Assembly (NCBI GenBank): GCA_031284065.1
Contig: JAITAP010000093.1
Span: 1 to 9,134, forward strand
Source of the DNA: Prevotellaceae bacterium
GTDB lineage: Bacteria > Bacteroidota > Bacteroidia > Bacteroidales > UBA932
Direction of reading: 5' to 3'
DNA: 9,134 nucleotides
A program made the translations under genes and the position numbers. The notes under the pieces are model-generated. The model worked only from the letters and a program-made list of their open reading frames with translations. It searched no databases and had not been told where the DNA came from. How positions within the stretch are numbered: the first letter of the stretch is position 1; every line of letters begins with the position of its first letter. Positions 4,045 through 9,134 of this stretch are shown here, in pieces.

Positions 4045-4910
4045 CTAAATGTACGCTTCGCAAGCACGCGCTGTTAACCATTTTTCCGGCGCTTACTTGC
4101 ATTTCCTTTTCGCCGATTGTGCAGGACTCGGTAGACTTACAGCCATACAGCCTAAGGATAGAAGACGACGAGCCCGATGGAGCGGATACCACGCTTTACA
4201 TTGCCCTGGATACCTGCGTGCTCTACCCCGCGTACGCCATCTACGGCAGCTCGTGGAGCCACGACGAAGTAAACCCCTACAAGGCTTCGCCTGAGAGCAT
4301 GTCCGGCGCGGTTGCCATAAGCCTTGCAGGCTACACGCACCCCAACCAAAACGTCATCACATCGCGCTTTGGCGCTCGCCGGTGGAAGTTCCACTACGGC
4401 ATTGACCTGCGGCTCTCCGTGGGCGACTCGGTGCGCTGCGCCTTCAACGGGCGCGTGCGGATTGCCCGACGCGGAAAAGCATACGGAAACTACGTGGTGG
4501 TGCGCCACTACAACGGCTTGGAAACCACATACGCGCACCTGAGCAAAATTCTGGTAAAGGTCAACGACGAAGTCAAGTCGGGCGATTTGGTAGGATGGGG
4601 CGGCAATACCGGCCGCAGCACCGGCCCGCACCTGCACTACGAAATGCGGTACCTTGGGCAAGCCTTAGACCCCATGACCCTCGTTGACTTTGCCACGGGA
4701 AAACCCTGCGCGGACTCTTTTTTGCTCACTGCCGCCTGCTTTGCCTACGTCAGGGAGCTGGAGCAAATGCGGTACTGGGTTGTCCGCTCCGGCGATTCCC
4801 TCTGGACTATCTCGCAAAAAACGGGCGTATCCATAGACTACCTCTGCAAAGCCAACCACATTCCGCGCAACCGCGCCCTGCGGTTAGGGCAGCGCATCCG
4901 TTACCATTAG
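4041..4910 (+). CDS. M23 metallopeptidase with C-terminal LysM domain
   Basis: 289 residues. Residues 1-24 form a signal peptide (basic MTKCTLRKH, then a hydrophobic core ending near SFS). The LytM/M23 domain spans about 98-215: zinc ligands H118 and D122 (HYGID), H166 (YAHL) and the GPHLHYE motif (H197, H199), all present, so it should be an active glycyl-glycine-type or DD-endopeptidase acting on peptidoglycan in the periplasm. A LysM domain follows at about 245-289 (YWVVRSGDSLWTISQKTGVS), an unusual order, since LysM is more often N-terminal to M23. A Cys at 20 is not in a good lipobox, so a soluble or wall-bound enzyme is favoured. It shares a promoter with ruvX through the 4-base overlap; the functional link is not obvious. 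Confidence 0.92.
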   Translation: MTKCTLRKHALLTIFPALTCISFSPIVQDSVDLQPYSLRIEDDEPDGADTTLYIALDTCVLYPAYAIYGSSWSHDEVNPYKASPESMSGAVAISLAGYTHPNQNVITSRFGARRWKFHYGIDLRLSVGDSVRCAFNGRVRIARRGKAYGNYVVVRHYNGLETTYAHLSKILVKVNDEVKSGDLVGWGGNTGRSTGPHLHYEMRYLGQALDPMTLVDFATGKPCADSFLLTAACFAYVRELEQMRYWVVRSGDSLWTISQKTGVSIDYLCKANHIPRNRALRLGQRIRYH

Positions 4911-5016
4911 GGGCGGTTCACGAACCGCCCTTGTCGCAAACCGAAAACCGCCCTTGTAAACCTCGAACCGCCCTTGCCTCAAACCTCGAACCGACCTAGC
5001 CGCGAACCGCCCTTGC
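4911..5016. repeat. Cluster of GAACCGCCCTTG repeats, first pair palindromic
   Basis: About five copies of (C)GAACCGCCCTTG or close variants lie between 4921 and 5016. The first pairs with the complementary GGGCGGTTC that begins directly at the M23 stop codon, making a 9-bp inverted repeat with a 2-base centre (4911-4930). T residues after it are few, so it is a poor terminator. The same unit touches the stop of the C40 gene (2706-2718), suggesting a REP-like dispersed repeat that settles at gene ends. Confidence 0.75.
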
Positions 5017-5056
5017 CGACCACGAAATTATAATCACCTAAACCATGTAATTTGCC

Positions 5057-5353
5057 ATGAACTATTTTGAGCGTTTCAAGCAGCGTTGGAGCATAGAATC
5101 CAACCGTCAGCTGGCAATTGTTTTTGTTGCCTTTGGGCTAACCGGATTTTGCACCTTAGGCGTAAAAAAGTTCCTTTTGCCGCTCTTTGGCGTAAGCCCC
5201 GAAACGCCGATATACCTGCGCATCATTGCCGAAGTATTGATTATTCTGCCGGCGTATCAGGTGTTGCTGATAATCGTAGGGTCGTTGCTGGGGCAGTACA
5301 AATTCTTCAAAGGATTTTTGCGCAAAATGTTTTTTCTTGACCGAAAAAAATAG
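5057..5353 (+). CDS. Two-helix membrane protein of DUF6787 type
   Basis: 98 residues from ATG 5057. The layout is a polar start with FERFKQRWSI (4-13), a first membrane helix at about 18-36, a loop with FGVSPETP, a second helix at about 56-78 ending in the pattern GSLLGQYKFFKGFLRKM (75-91), and a basic tail. W11, the GQ(Y/F)-x-FF motif and the RK-rich end recall the Bacteroidota family DUF6787; this is from memory. Function is unknown. It stands alone between the repeat cluster and an IS30-like remnant, with no good terminator. A weak promoter-like TAATTTGC sits 1 nt before the start, so its real promoter is uncertain. Confidence 0.75.
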   Translation: MNYFERFKQRWSIESNRQLAIVFVAFGLTGFCTLGVKKFLLPLFGVSPETPIYLRIIAEVLIILPAYQVLLIIVGSLLGQYKFFKGFLRKMFFLDRKK

Positions 5354-5381
5354 CCCTCTTTTTACCCCATTCACGCGTAGA

Positions 5382-5400
5382 GGCGCACAGCCATGCGTCC
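5382..5400. repeat. Small REP-like hairpin
   Basis: GGCGCA (5382-5387) can pair with TGCGTCC (5394-5400) including a G-T pair. It resembles short GAGRCGCA palindromes common in Bacteroidota intergenic DNA. The surrounding stretch 5354-5499 holds no gene I can support; it is C-rich, then AT-rich. Confidence 0.3.
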
Positions 5401-5539
5401 CCGCGCTCGTATCCGTACCCCGCCTGCCCCCGCGCCTCCCCTGCACAATTCATCTGCAAATTGCAATTCTACAAGCCGCTATTCGTAAATTATTTGTAAT
5501 TTCAGCCAATAAACGCAACTTTAAGTCAGGAAAAAACCC

Positions 5540-5567
5540 TTCTTTCGAGGGTATGCTCTCGAAAGAA
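5540..5567 (+). other. Stem-loop in IS30-like element copy 2
   Basis: TTCTTTCGAG (5540-5549) pairs perfectly with CTCGAAAGAA (5558-5567) over an 8-base loop, and CC/GG outside extend it past one bulged A. The position equals that of the hairpin in copy 1, but most stem bases differ. Confidence 0.7.
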
Positions 5568-5599
5568 AGGTTGGAAAAAATCTCTATTTTTACGTTGCA

Positions 5600-5847
5600 A
5601 TGAAAAAAGTACGCTTATCCCGTGAGCAAAGGTACACAATTTCTGCGATGCACCGGCAGGGGCGTACCAAAAAAATGTGGCAGCGGCTATCGGCAAAGAC
5701 AAGCCGACAGTACGCCGGGGGCTGAAGCGAACCGCCAACCGCAAGGGCGCCTACTCGCTTGAGCACGCGCAAGGCGTGGCGGAGCTGCGCAAAGAGCGTT
5801 CGCCAAAGAAATTTTCTTCCGATACCTGCATGGTAAAGCGGCATTGA
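5600..5847 (+). pseudogene. IS30 transposase N-terminal remnant (copy 2)
   Basis: The ATG at 5600 starts MKKVRLSREQRYTISAMHRQG, the IS30 helix-turn-helix lead. A frameshift in the A run near 5668-5676 moves the rest (VAAAIGKDKPTVRRGLKR, then NRKGAYSLEHAQGVAELRKERS) to another frame, where it reads well as the IS30 N-terminal domain and reaches TGA at 5845-5847. Shifting frame again near the junction gives the C-terminal KEIFFRYLHGKAALSC. The DDE catalytic core is missing, so this is a decayed, deleted transposase. Confidence 0.7.
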
Positions 5848-5910
5848 GCTGCCGAATCTACAGGGCTATGGAAAAATTTTTTTTAAGTCGGTCAGTAATG
5901 ATATTTTTCA

Positions 5911-5918
5911 TATATTTG
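5911..5918 (+). promoter_or_regulatory. Probable -7 box of glmM
   Basis: TATATTTG fits TAnnTTTG and would give a leader of about 80 nt before ATG 6003. The leader contains two small hairpins, GGGC-ATT-GCCC (5920-5931) and CCGGA-GGCTCT-TCCGG (5951-5966). No clear TTTG lies at the -33 distance. Confidence 0.45.
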
Positions 5919-6002
5919 CGGGGCATTGCCCGTAGCAATTATTTTTTTACCCGGAGGCTCTTCCGGACAGTAGTAATGACCCTAAATTCGTAATTAAAAA
6001 GC

Positions 6003-7427
6003 ATGTCTTTAATCAAATCCATTTCCGGTATTCGCGGCACTATTGGTGGCGCGGCAGGCGATAACCTCACGCCGATAGACGTTGTAAAATTTACCTCCGC
6101 CTACGCTGCATGGCTGCAAATGCAGCAGAGCGGCAAGCAAAAGATGAAAGTGGTGGTGGGGCGCGACGCCCGTATTTCGGGGGCTATGGTGAGCCGCTTG
6201 GTGGTATCGACCTTGCAGGCTTGCGGCGTTGATGTTGTCAACATTGGGCTGGCAACAACGCCTACGGTAGAGCTTGCCGTAACCTGCGAAAAGGCGCAAG
6301 GCGGCATTATTATCACGGCAAGCCACAACCCCAAGCAGTGGAACGCGCTCAAGTTGCTCAACGCCAAAGGCGAATTTTTGAGCGCAAAGGACGGCGAGTT
6401 GCTGCTAAGCATAGCCGAGCAAGGCGACCTGCAATTTGCGCCTGTGGACGAGCTGGGAAAGGAAGAGCAAGTTGCCGACTTTTTGCAAAAGCACGTAGCG
6501 CTGACGCTGGCGTTGCCGCTGGTAAACGCTCAAGCCATTCGCGCAGCGCGGCTCAAGGTGGTGGTGGACGCTGTGAACTCGGTGGGCGGAGCTGCCATAC
6601 CTGCGTTGCTGCGGGCGCTCGGCGTGGAGCAGGTGGTGGAGCTGAACTGCGAACCCAACGGGCAGTTTGCCCACAACCCCGAACCTCTGCCCGAACACCT
6701 GACGGAAATTTCGGGCGAAGTGGTGAGGCAGCAGGCGCATATAGGCATTGTGGTTGACCCCGATGTGGACAGGCTCGCGCTGGTGTGCGAAGATGGCAAC
6801 ATGTTTGGCGAAGAATATACGCTGGTTGCCGTTGCCGACTACGTGCTGAGCCGCGCCAAAGGCAACACGTGCTCCAACCTTTCGTCGTCGCGGGCGCTGC
6901 GCGACGTTACGGAGGCGCACGGCGGAACGTACGCCGCCGCCGCAGTGGGCGAGGTGAACGTGGTGGAAAAAATGAGGCAAACAAACGCCGTTATTGGCGG
7001 AGAGGGCAACGGAGGCGTAATTTACCCCGCGCTGCACTACGGCCGCGACGCGCTGGTAGGGGTGGCGCTGTTCCTGTCGCACTACGTGCAGCAGGGCAAG
7101 AGCATGAGCGCACTGCGCGCCGGATACCCCGCATACTTCATGTCGAAAAACAAGCTGACGCTAACGCCCGACGTAAACGTGGACGCGGTGCTGAACGCCA
7201 TGAAGCGCGAGTACGCCGCCGAGCGCGTAACCGACGTGGACGGCGTGCGCGTGGACTTTGACGCAAAAAAAGAGTGGGTGCACCTGCGAAAATCAAACAC
7301 AGAGCCCATCATCAGGATATACGCCGAAAGCGATTCCCCCGAAAGCGCCGATGCGCTGGCAAAGCAGGTGATGGACAAAATGCAGGCAGCCGCGAAAGCT
7401 CCGCAGGTCGGCGACCTGCGGTTTTGA
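6003..7427 (+). CDS. glmM: Phosphoglucosamine mutase (alpha-D-phosphohexomutase family)
   Basis: GlmM converts glucosamine-6-phosphate to glucosamine-1-phosphate for UDP-GlcNAc, the cytoplasmic start of peptidoglycan and lipid A synthesis. The 474 residues hold all four family motifs: TASHNP (105-110) with phospho-acceptor S107, the Mg-binding DPDVDR (252-257; D252, D254, D256), the sugar-binding GGEGNGG (332-338) and the phosphate-binding RKSNTEPIIR (429-438). MSLIKSISGIRGTIGG at the start is typical of Bacteroidales members. Phosphomannomutase or phosphoglucomutase activity cannot be ruled out from motifs alone. The last eight residues (PQVGDLRF) are encoded by a palindromic repeat that runs into the stop codon, making the C-terminus slightly longer than the domain needs. 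High GC; no co-transcribed partner is evident. Confidence 0.92.
   Translation: MSLIKSISGIRGTIGGAAGDNLTPIDVVKFTSAYAAWLQMQQSGKQKMKVVVGRDARISGAMVSRLVVSTLQACGVDVVNIGLATTPTVELAVTCEKAQGGIIITASHNPKQWNALKLLNAKGEFLSAKDGELLLSIAEQGDLQFAPVDELGKEEQVADFLQKHVALTLALPLVNAQAIRAARLKVVVDAVNSVGGAAIPALLRALGVEQVVELNCEPNGQFAHNPEPLPEHLTEISGEVVRQQAHIGIVVDPDVDRLALVCEDGNMFGEEYTLVAVADYVLSRAKGNTCSNLSSSRALRDVTEAHGGTYAAAAVGEVNVVEKMRQTNAVIGGEGNGGVIYPALHYGRDALVGVALFLSHYVQQGKSMSALRAGYPAYFMSKNKLTLTPDVNVDAVLNAMKREYAAERVTDVDGVRVDFDAKKEWVHLRKSNTEPIIRIYAESDSPESADALAKQVMDKMQAAAKAPQVGDLRF
7401..7427. repeat. Palindrome forming the end of glmM
   Basis: CCGCAGGTCG (7401-7410), G, CGACCTGCGG (7412-7421) is a perfect 10-bp inverted repeat followed by TTTT and the stop TGA (7425-7427). 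It can act as a hairpin-T terminator, though the stop lies within it, and it looks like an inserted REP-like unit. Confidence 0.75.
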
Positions 7428-7524
7428 AGAATCTGTCTTTCAGGCAGCAGGTACGGGGCAAATTTGTCGCCTCCGCAGCCTAACAACCTACAGCGAACAA
7501 GCTACCGATACGCTATTTGTATGA

Positions 7525-7564
7525 AATCAGGTTTTCAACTTTCAATTTTCAACTTTCAACTTTG
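7525..7564 (+). repeat. Heptamer tandem repeat (YTTTCAA) at the start of the kinase gene
   Basis: TTTTCAA, CTTTCAA, TTTTCAA, CTTTCAA and a partial CTTTGAT follow in a row (about 7531-7566). The ATG at 7521 lies just upstream in a frame that ends at TGA 7563-7565; the kinase frame is open at TTG 7562. One extra heptamer would join the ATG to the kinase frame. Confidence 0.6.
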
Positions 7565-8672
7565 ATAGCTGTAGTTGCCGATGATATTACCGGAGCGGCT
7601 GAAGTTGCCGGCGTAGGCTTGCGGCGAGGCTTGCGGGTGGCGCTCGACGTCGCTGTGGAGGCTGCGCCTGCCGCTGCCCAGCTGTGGGTGGTGGCGCTCG
7701 ACACGCGCTCCATGCAGCGCAACGACGCTGTAGCCGAAATCCAAAAAACCGTAGCCTCGCTACTGCGCTTGGGCATTTGCCGGATATTCAAGAAAACAGA
7801 CTCGGTGTTGCGCGGGCACGTGGCGGCGGAGCTGGAGGCGCAGCGAGCGCTACAGGGTAAAAGCGCTGCTCTGCCCCGCCAACCCTGCGAGCGGACGAAT
7901 AGTAGCCGACGGCCTTTACTACATCAACAGCGTGCCTTTGCACCGGACAGGCTTTGCCAACGACCCCGAATTTCCGGCCACCACCTCCAACGTGCGCGAA
8001 CTTCTACAACAAACAGGCGCACCCGCTCTCCCTGCCACAATTGACGTTGCTAACGCCGCCTCGCGCGAGGAGCTGCAAGCCGTAGCCGCGCGCGCCGCCG
8101 ACGACGTAGTTCCGGCAGGCTCTGCCGCGTTTTTTGAGGCGTGGCTAAGCCGTCTAAAGCCGGAAAGCGTTTCGCCGCAAGCGACTCCCTACCCTCCCGG
8201 CGCCCGAAAGACCCTTGTTGTATGCGGCAGCGCCTTTTGCGCAAGCCGCGAAAGAGTGCAAGTTGCGCACAAAAAAGGCGCTCCGGTGGTTTACATTTCG
8301 CCGTACCGGACAGGTACGCCGCAGCTGCAACGCTACGCAGATAGCGTCGTGCAGGCGTTGCGCACCGAAGGACGCGCCATTGTGGCCATTGACCAGCCAA
8401 CGATTGAAGGAAAGGAAGCGGCGGCAGCGTTGCGAGACGCTACGGCGCAGGTCGTCGAAAAAACAGCTCGGGCGGTAGCGCTGCAAGAGCTTATTGTAGA
8501 AGGAGGCGCAACAGCATTTGCCGTTACCCGGCGGTTAGGCTTTAGCCGATTTTTGCCCGTCAGCGAGCTTGCGCCCGGCGTAGTGCGCATGAGCGTACTG
8601 GGGCACGACAGCGTACATCTCACCATCAAACCCGGAAGCTACGAATTTCCGGAAGAAATTTGGTATTCGTAG
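7562..8672 (+). pseudogene. Four-carbon acid sugar kinase (DUF1537/OtnK-like), frameshifted
   Basis: Family members phosphorylate D-erythronate, D-threonate or 3-oxo-tetronate with ATP. The N-terminal substrate domain begins IAVVADDITGAAEVAG (from TTG 7562; the frame is open back to 7517) and continues to IFKKTDSVLRGHVAAELEAQ. At GGTAAAAGCG (7856-7865) one A too many (or two too few) shifts the frame; skipping it gives KALLCPANPASGR and then the GLYYINSVPLHRTGFANDPEFP motif, normal for the family. The rest stays open to TAG at 8670-8672, with a C-terminal nucleotide-binding part (ELIVEGGATAFAVTRRLGF, APGVVRMSVLGHDSVHLTIKPGSY). The joined product is about 370 residues, slightly short. No pdxA2 or aldolase partner lies nearby. 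All other motifs are intact, so the defect is recent, a sequencing error, or less likely a programmed shift. Confidence 0.82.
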
Positions 8673-8808
8673 AAACGCATAGCGTGCGCCTCCTGCCCCC
8701 TCGCCCCGCCATTCCGTGCACAGCAGGGAAACTCCCGCCGCTACCACATTATTTTCTCGATTTTGAATTTTTTAACGATAGAAAAAGCGATTGCATAAAA
8801 TATTGTGC

Positions 8809-8816
8809 TACATTTG
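8809..8816 (+). promoter_or_regulatory. Probable -7 box of the metK transcript
   Basis: TACATTTG fits TAnnTTTG. The upstream spacing to a -33 TTTG is not convincing (TTG at 8791). It would yield a leader of about 230 nt before the metK ATG. The interval 8673-8808 contains no gene I can support; it is C-rich, then AT-rich. Confidence 0.45.
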
Positions 8817-8928
8817 CGCACAATTTTAGTGGAAAAATTTGAGACGATTGCAACCACGGAAAAAAATGCTAAAACGCGCTTGTTTCCTTTCTGTTTGTTT
8901 TCCCCAAAAATTTTTCCGACGTAGAAAG

Positions 8929-8972
8929 CTGTACTTATGCCGACGCTTAGCTTAGGCTCACGGGTAAGTCAG
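8929..8972 (+). other. Structured element in the metK leader
   Basis: CTG (8929-8931) and ACTTA (8933-8937) pair with TAAGT (8965-8969) and CAG (8970-8972), one T being bulged; inside, GCC (8939-8941) pairs with GGC (8955-8957). It lies about 80 nt before the start codon of a SAM-synthesis gene. It does not match the SAM-I core that I know, and may or may not be regulatory. Confidence 0.4.
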
Positions 8973-8998
8973 TTGCTTTAATCGCTTGAAAATTTATA

Positions 8999-9050
8999 CA
9001 AACAAACAAACAAATAAACAAACAACCAAACTAAAAAAAACAAAAAAATC
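8999..9050 (+). repeat. A-rich (CAAA)n tract directly before metK
   Basis: About seven CAAA/CAAAT-type units (8999-9031) followed by AAAAAAAA-C-AAAAAAA lead up to the ATG. Such unstructured A-rich leaders favour ribosome loading in Bacteroidota, which rarely use Shine-Dalgarno sites. Confidence 0.6.
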
Positions 9051-9134
9051 ATGGCTTACTTTTTTACTTCGGAGTCTGTATCGGAGGGACACCCCGATAA
9101 GGTTGCCGACCAAATTTCGGATGCGCTGGTAGAT
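9051..9134 (+). CDS. metK: S-adenosylmethionine synthetase, N-terminal 28 residues (runs off window)
   Basis: MAYFFTSESVSEGHPDKVAD and the following QISDALVD match the highly conserved start of MetK, including the GHPDK motif with the ATP-binding histidine and the first DxxxD region. MetK makes S-adenosylmethionine from methionine and ATP in the cytoplasm. The start at ATG 9051 is fixed by this conserved beginning and by the A-rich leader. Only 84 bases lie in the window, so nothing can be said of the C-terminal domains. The leader (see 8929-8972) is long for this window and is the obvious place to look for control. Confidence 0.93.
   Translation, partial: MAYFFTSESVSEGHPDKVADQISDALVD

Larger units (their letters stand above)
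5500..5858 (+). mobile_element. Internally deleted IS30-family element, copy 2
   Basis: About 359 bp, homologous to 2392-2704 from end to end, with imperfect terminal inverted repeats (TTTCAGCC...CGCAACTTTA against the complement of TAAAGCGGC...GGCTGCCGAA-like end; the matches are fewer than in copy 1). It contains a transposase N-terminus (from 5600) joined directly to a C-terminal piece, KEIFFRYLHGKAALSC. The junction sits at the same place as in copy 1, after LRKERS, so the deletion predates the split of the copies. This suggests a MITE-like family moved in trans rather than two independent decays. The space from 5859 to 6002 is the glmM leader. Confidence 0.75.

Noticed and set aside
4152..4661. 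A 169-residue minus-strand open frame within the M23 peptidase gene
   Set aside because: Shadow of the conserved M23 domain, without family features.
6405..7082. A 225-residue open frame on the minus strand within glmM
   Set aside because: His/Arg/Val-rich shadow of a GC-rich conserved gene; no motif, no promoter.
8817..9050. SAM-I riboswitch upstream of metK
   Set aside because: The characteristic SAM-I core could not be found; only a simple bulged hairpin is visible.
1..9134. tRNA or rRNA genes
   Set aside because: No cloverleaf with the TTCRANNC arm or rRNA-like conserved stretch was recognised on either strand.

Overview
The window looks like a chromosomal segment from a member of the Bacteroidota, probably order Bacteroidales. 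The main evidence is a recurring promoter of Bacteroidota type: a -7 box TAnnTTTG (mostly TACCTTTG), often with TTTG 19-20 nt upstream, placed ahead of real genes and with few Shine-Dalgarno sites. Gene content fits: a Bacteroidales-style GlmM, RuvX, a DUF6787-like membrane protein, IS30-type transposase remnants and a polyvalent-protein-type domain. The species cannot be named from the sequence.

The left part (about 1-2390) is AT-rich and looks accessory. It holds the 3' end of a DUF1566/Fibrobacter-major-domain-like protein; two paralogous pairs of tiny membrane-protein genes (653-841 with 844-960, and 1993-2184 with 2187-2282); and, on the minus strand, a stand-alone LPD3/BECR-like polyvalent-protein domain gene (1071-1622). 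The last codons of that gene, with the sequence just past its stop, occur a second time at 471-599. In both copies the minus-strand codons for Ser-Lys-Gly-Thr form a consensus plus-strand promoter. A near-perfect palindrome at 1629-1679 carries two back-to-back promoters. CRISPR-repeat-like 5' half-repeats (1883, 1959, 2299) surround the second small-protein pair, and a strong terminator follows it.

The right part (about 2705-9134) is GC-rich and housekeeping in character: an NlpC/P60 (C40) peptidase on the minus strand, divergent from a ruvX-M23/LysM peptidase operon whose two genes overlap by ATGA; a DUF6787-like gene; glmM; a four-carbon acid sugar kinase (DUF1537) gene broken by a one-base frameshift; and the start of metK behind a long, partly structured leader. 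The two peptidases and GlmM share a cell-wall theme, but only ruvX and the M23 gene are clearly co-transcribed.

The gaps hold mobile debris. Two internally deleted IS30-like elements (2392-2704, 5500-5858) share the same deletion, terminal inverted repeats and a hairpin conserved in shape but not in sequence. Several short palindromic (REP-like) repeats sit at or inside the 3' ends of genes. The least explained features are the small membrane-protein pairs, the antisense promoter/terminator inside the polyvalent-domain gene, and the repeats around the second pair.
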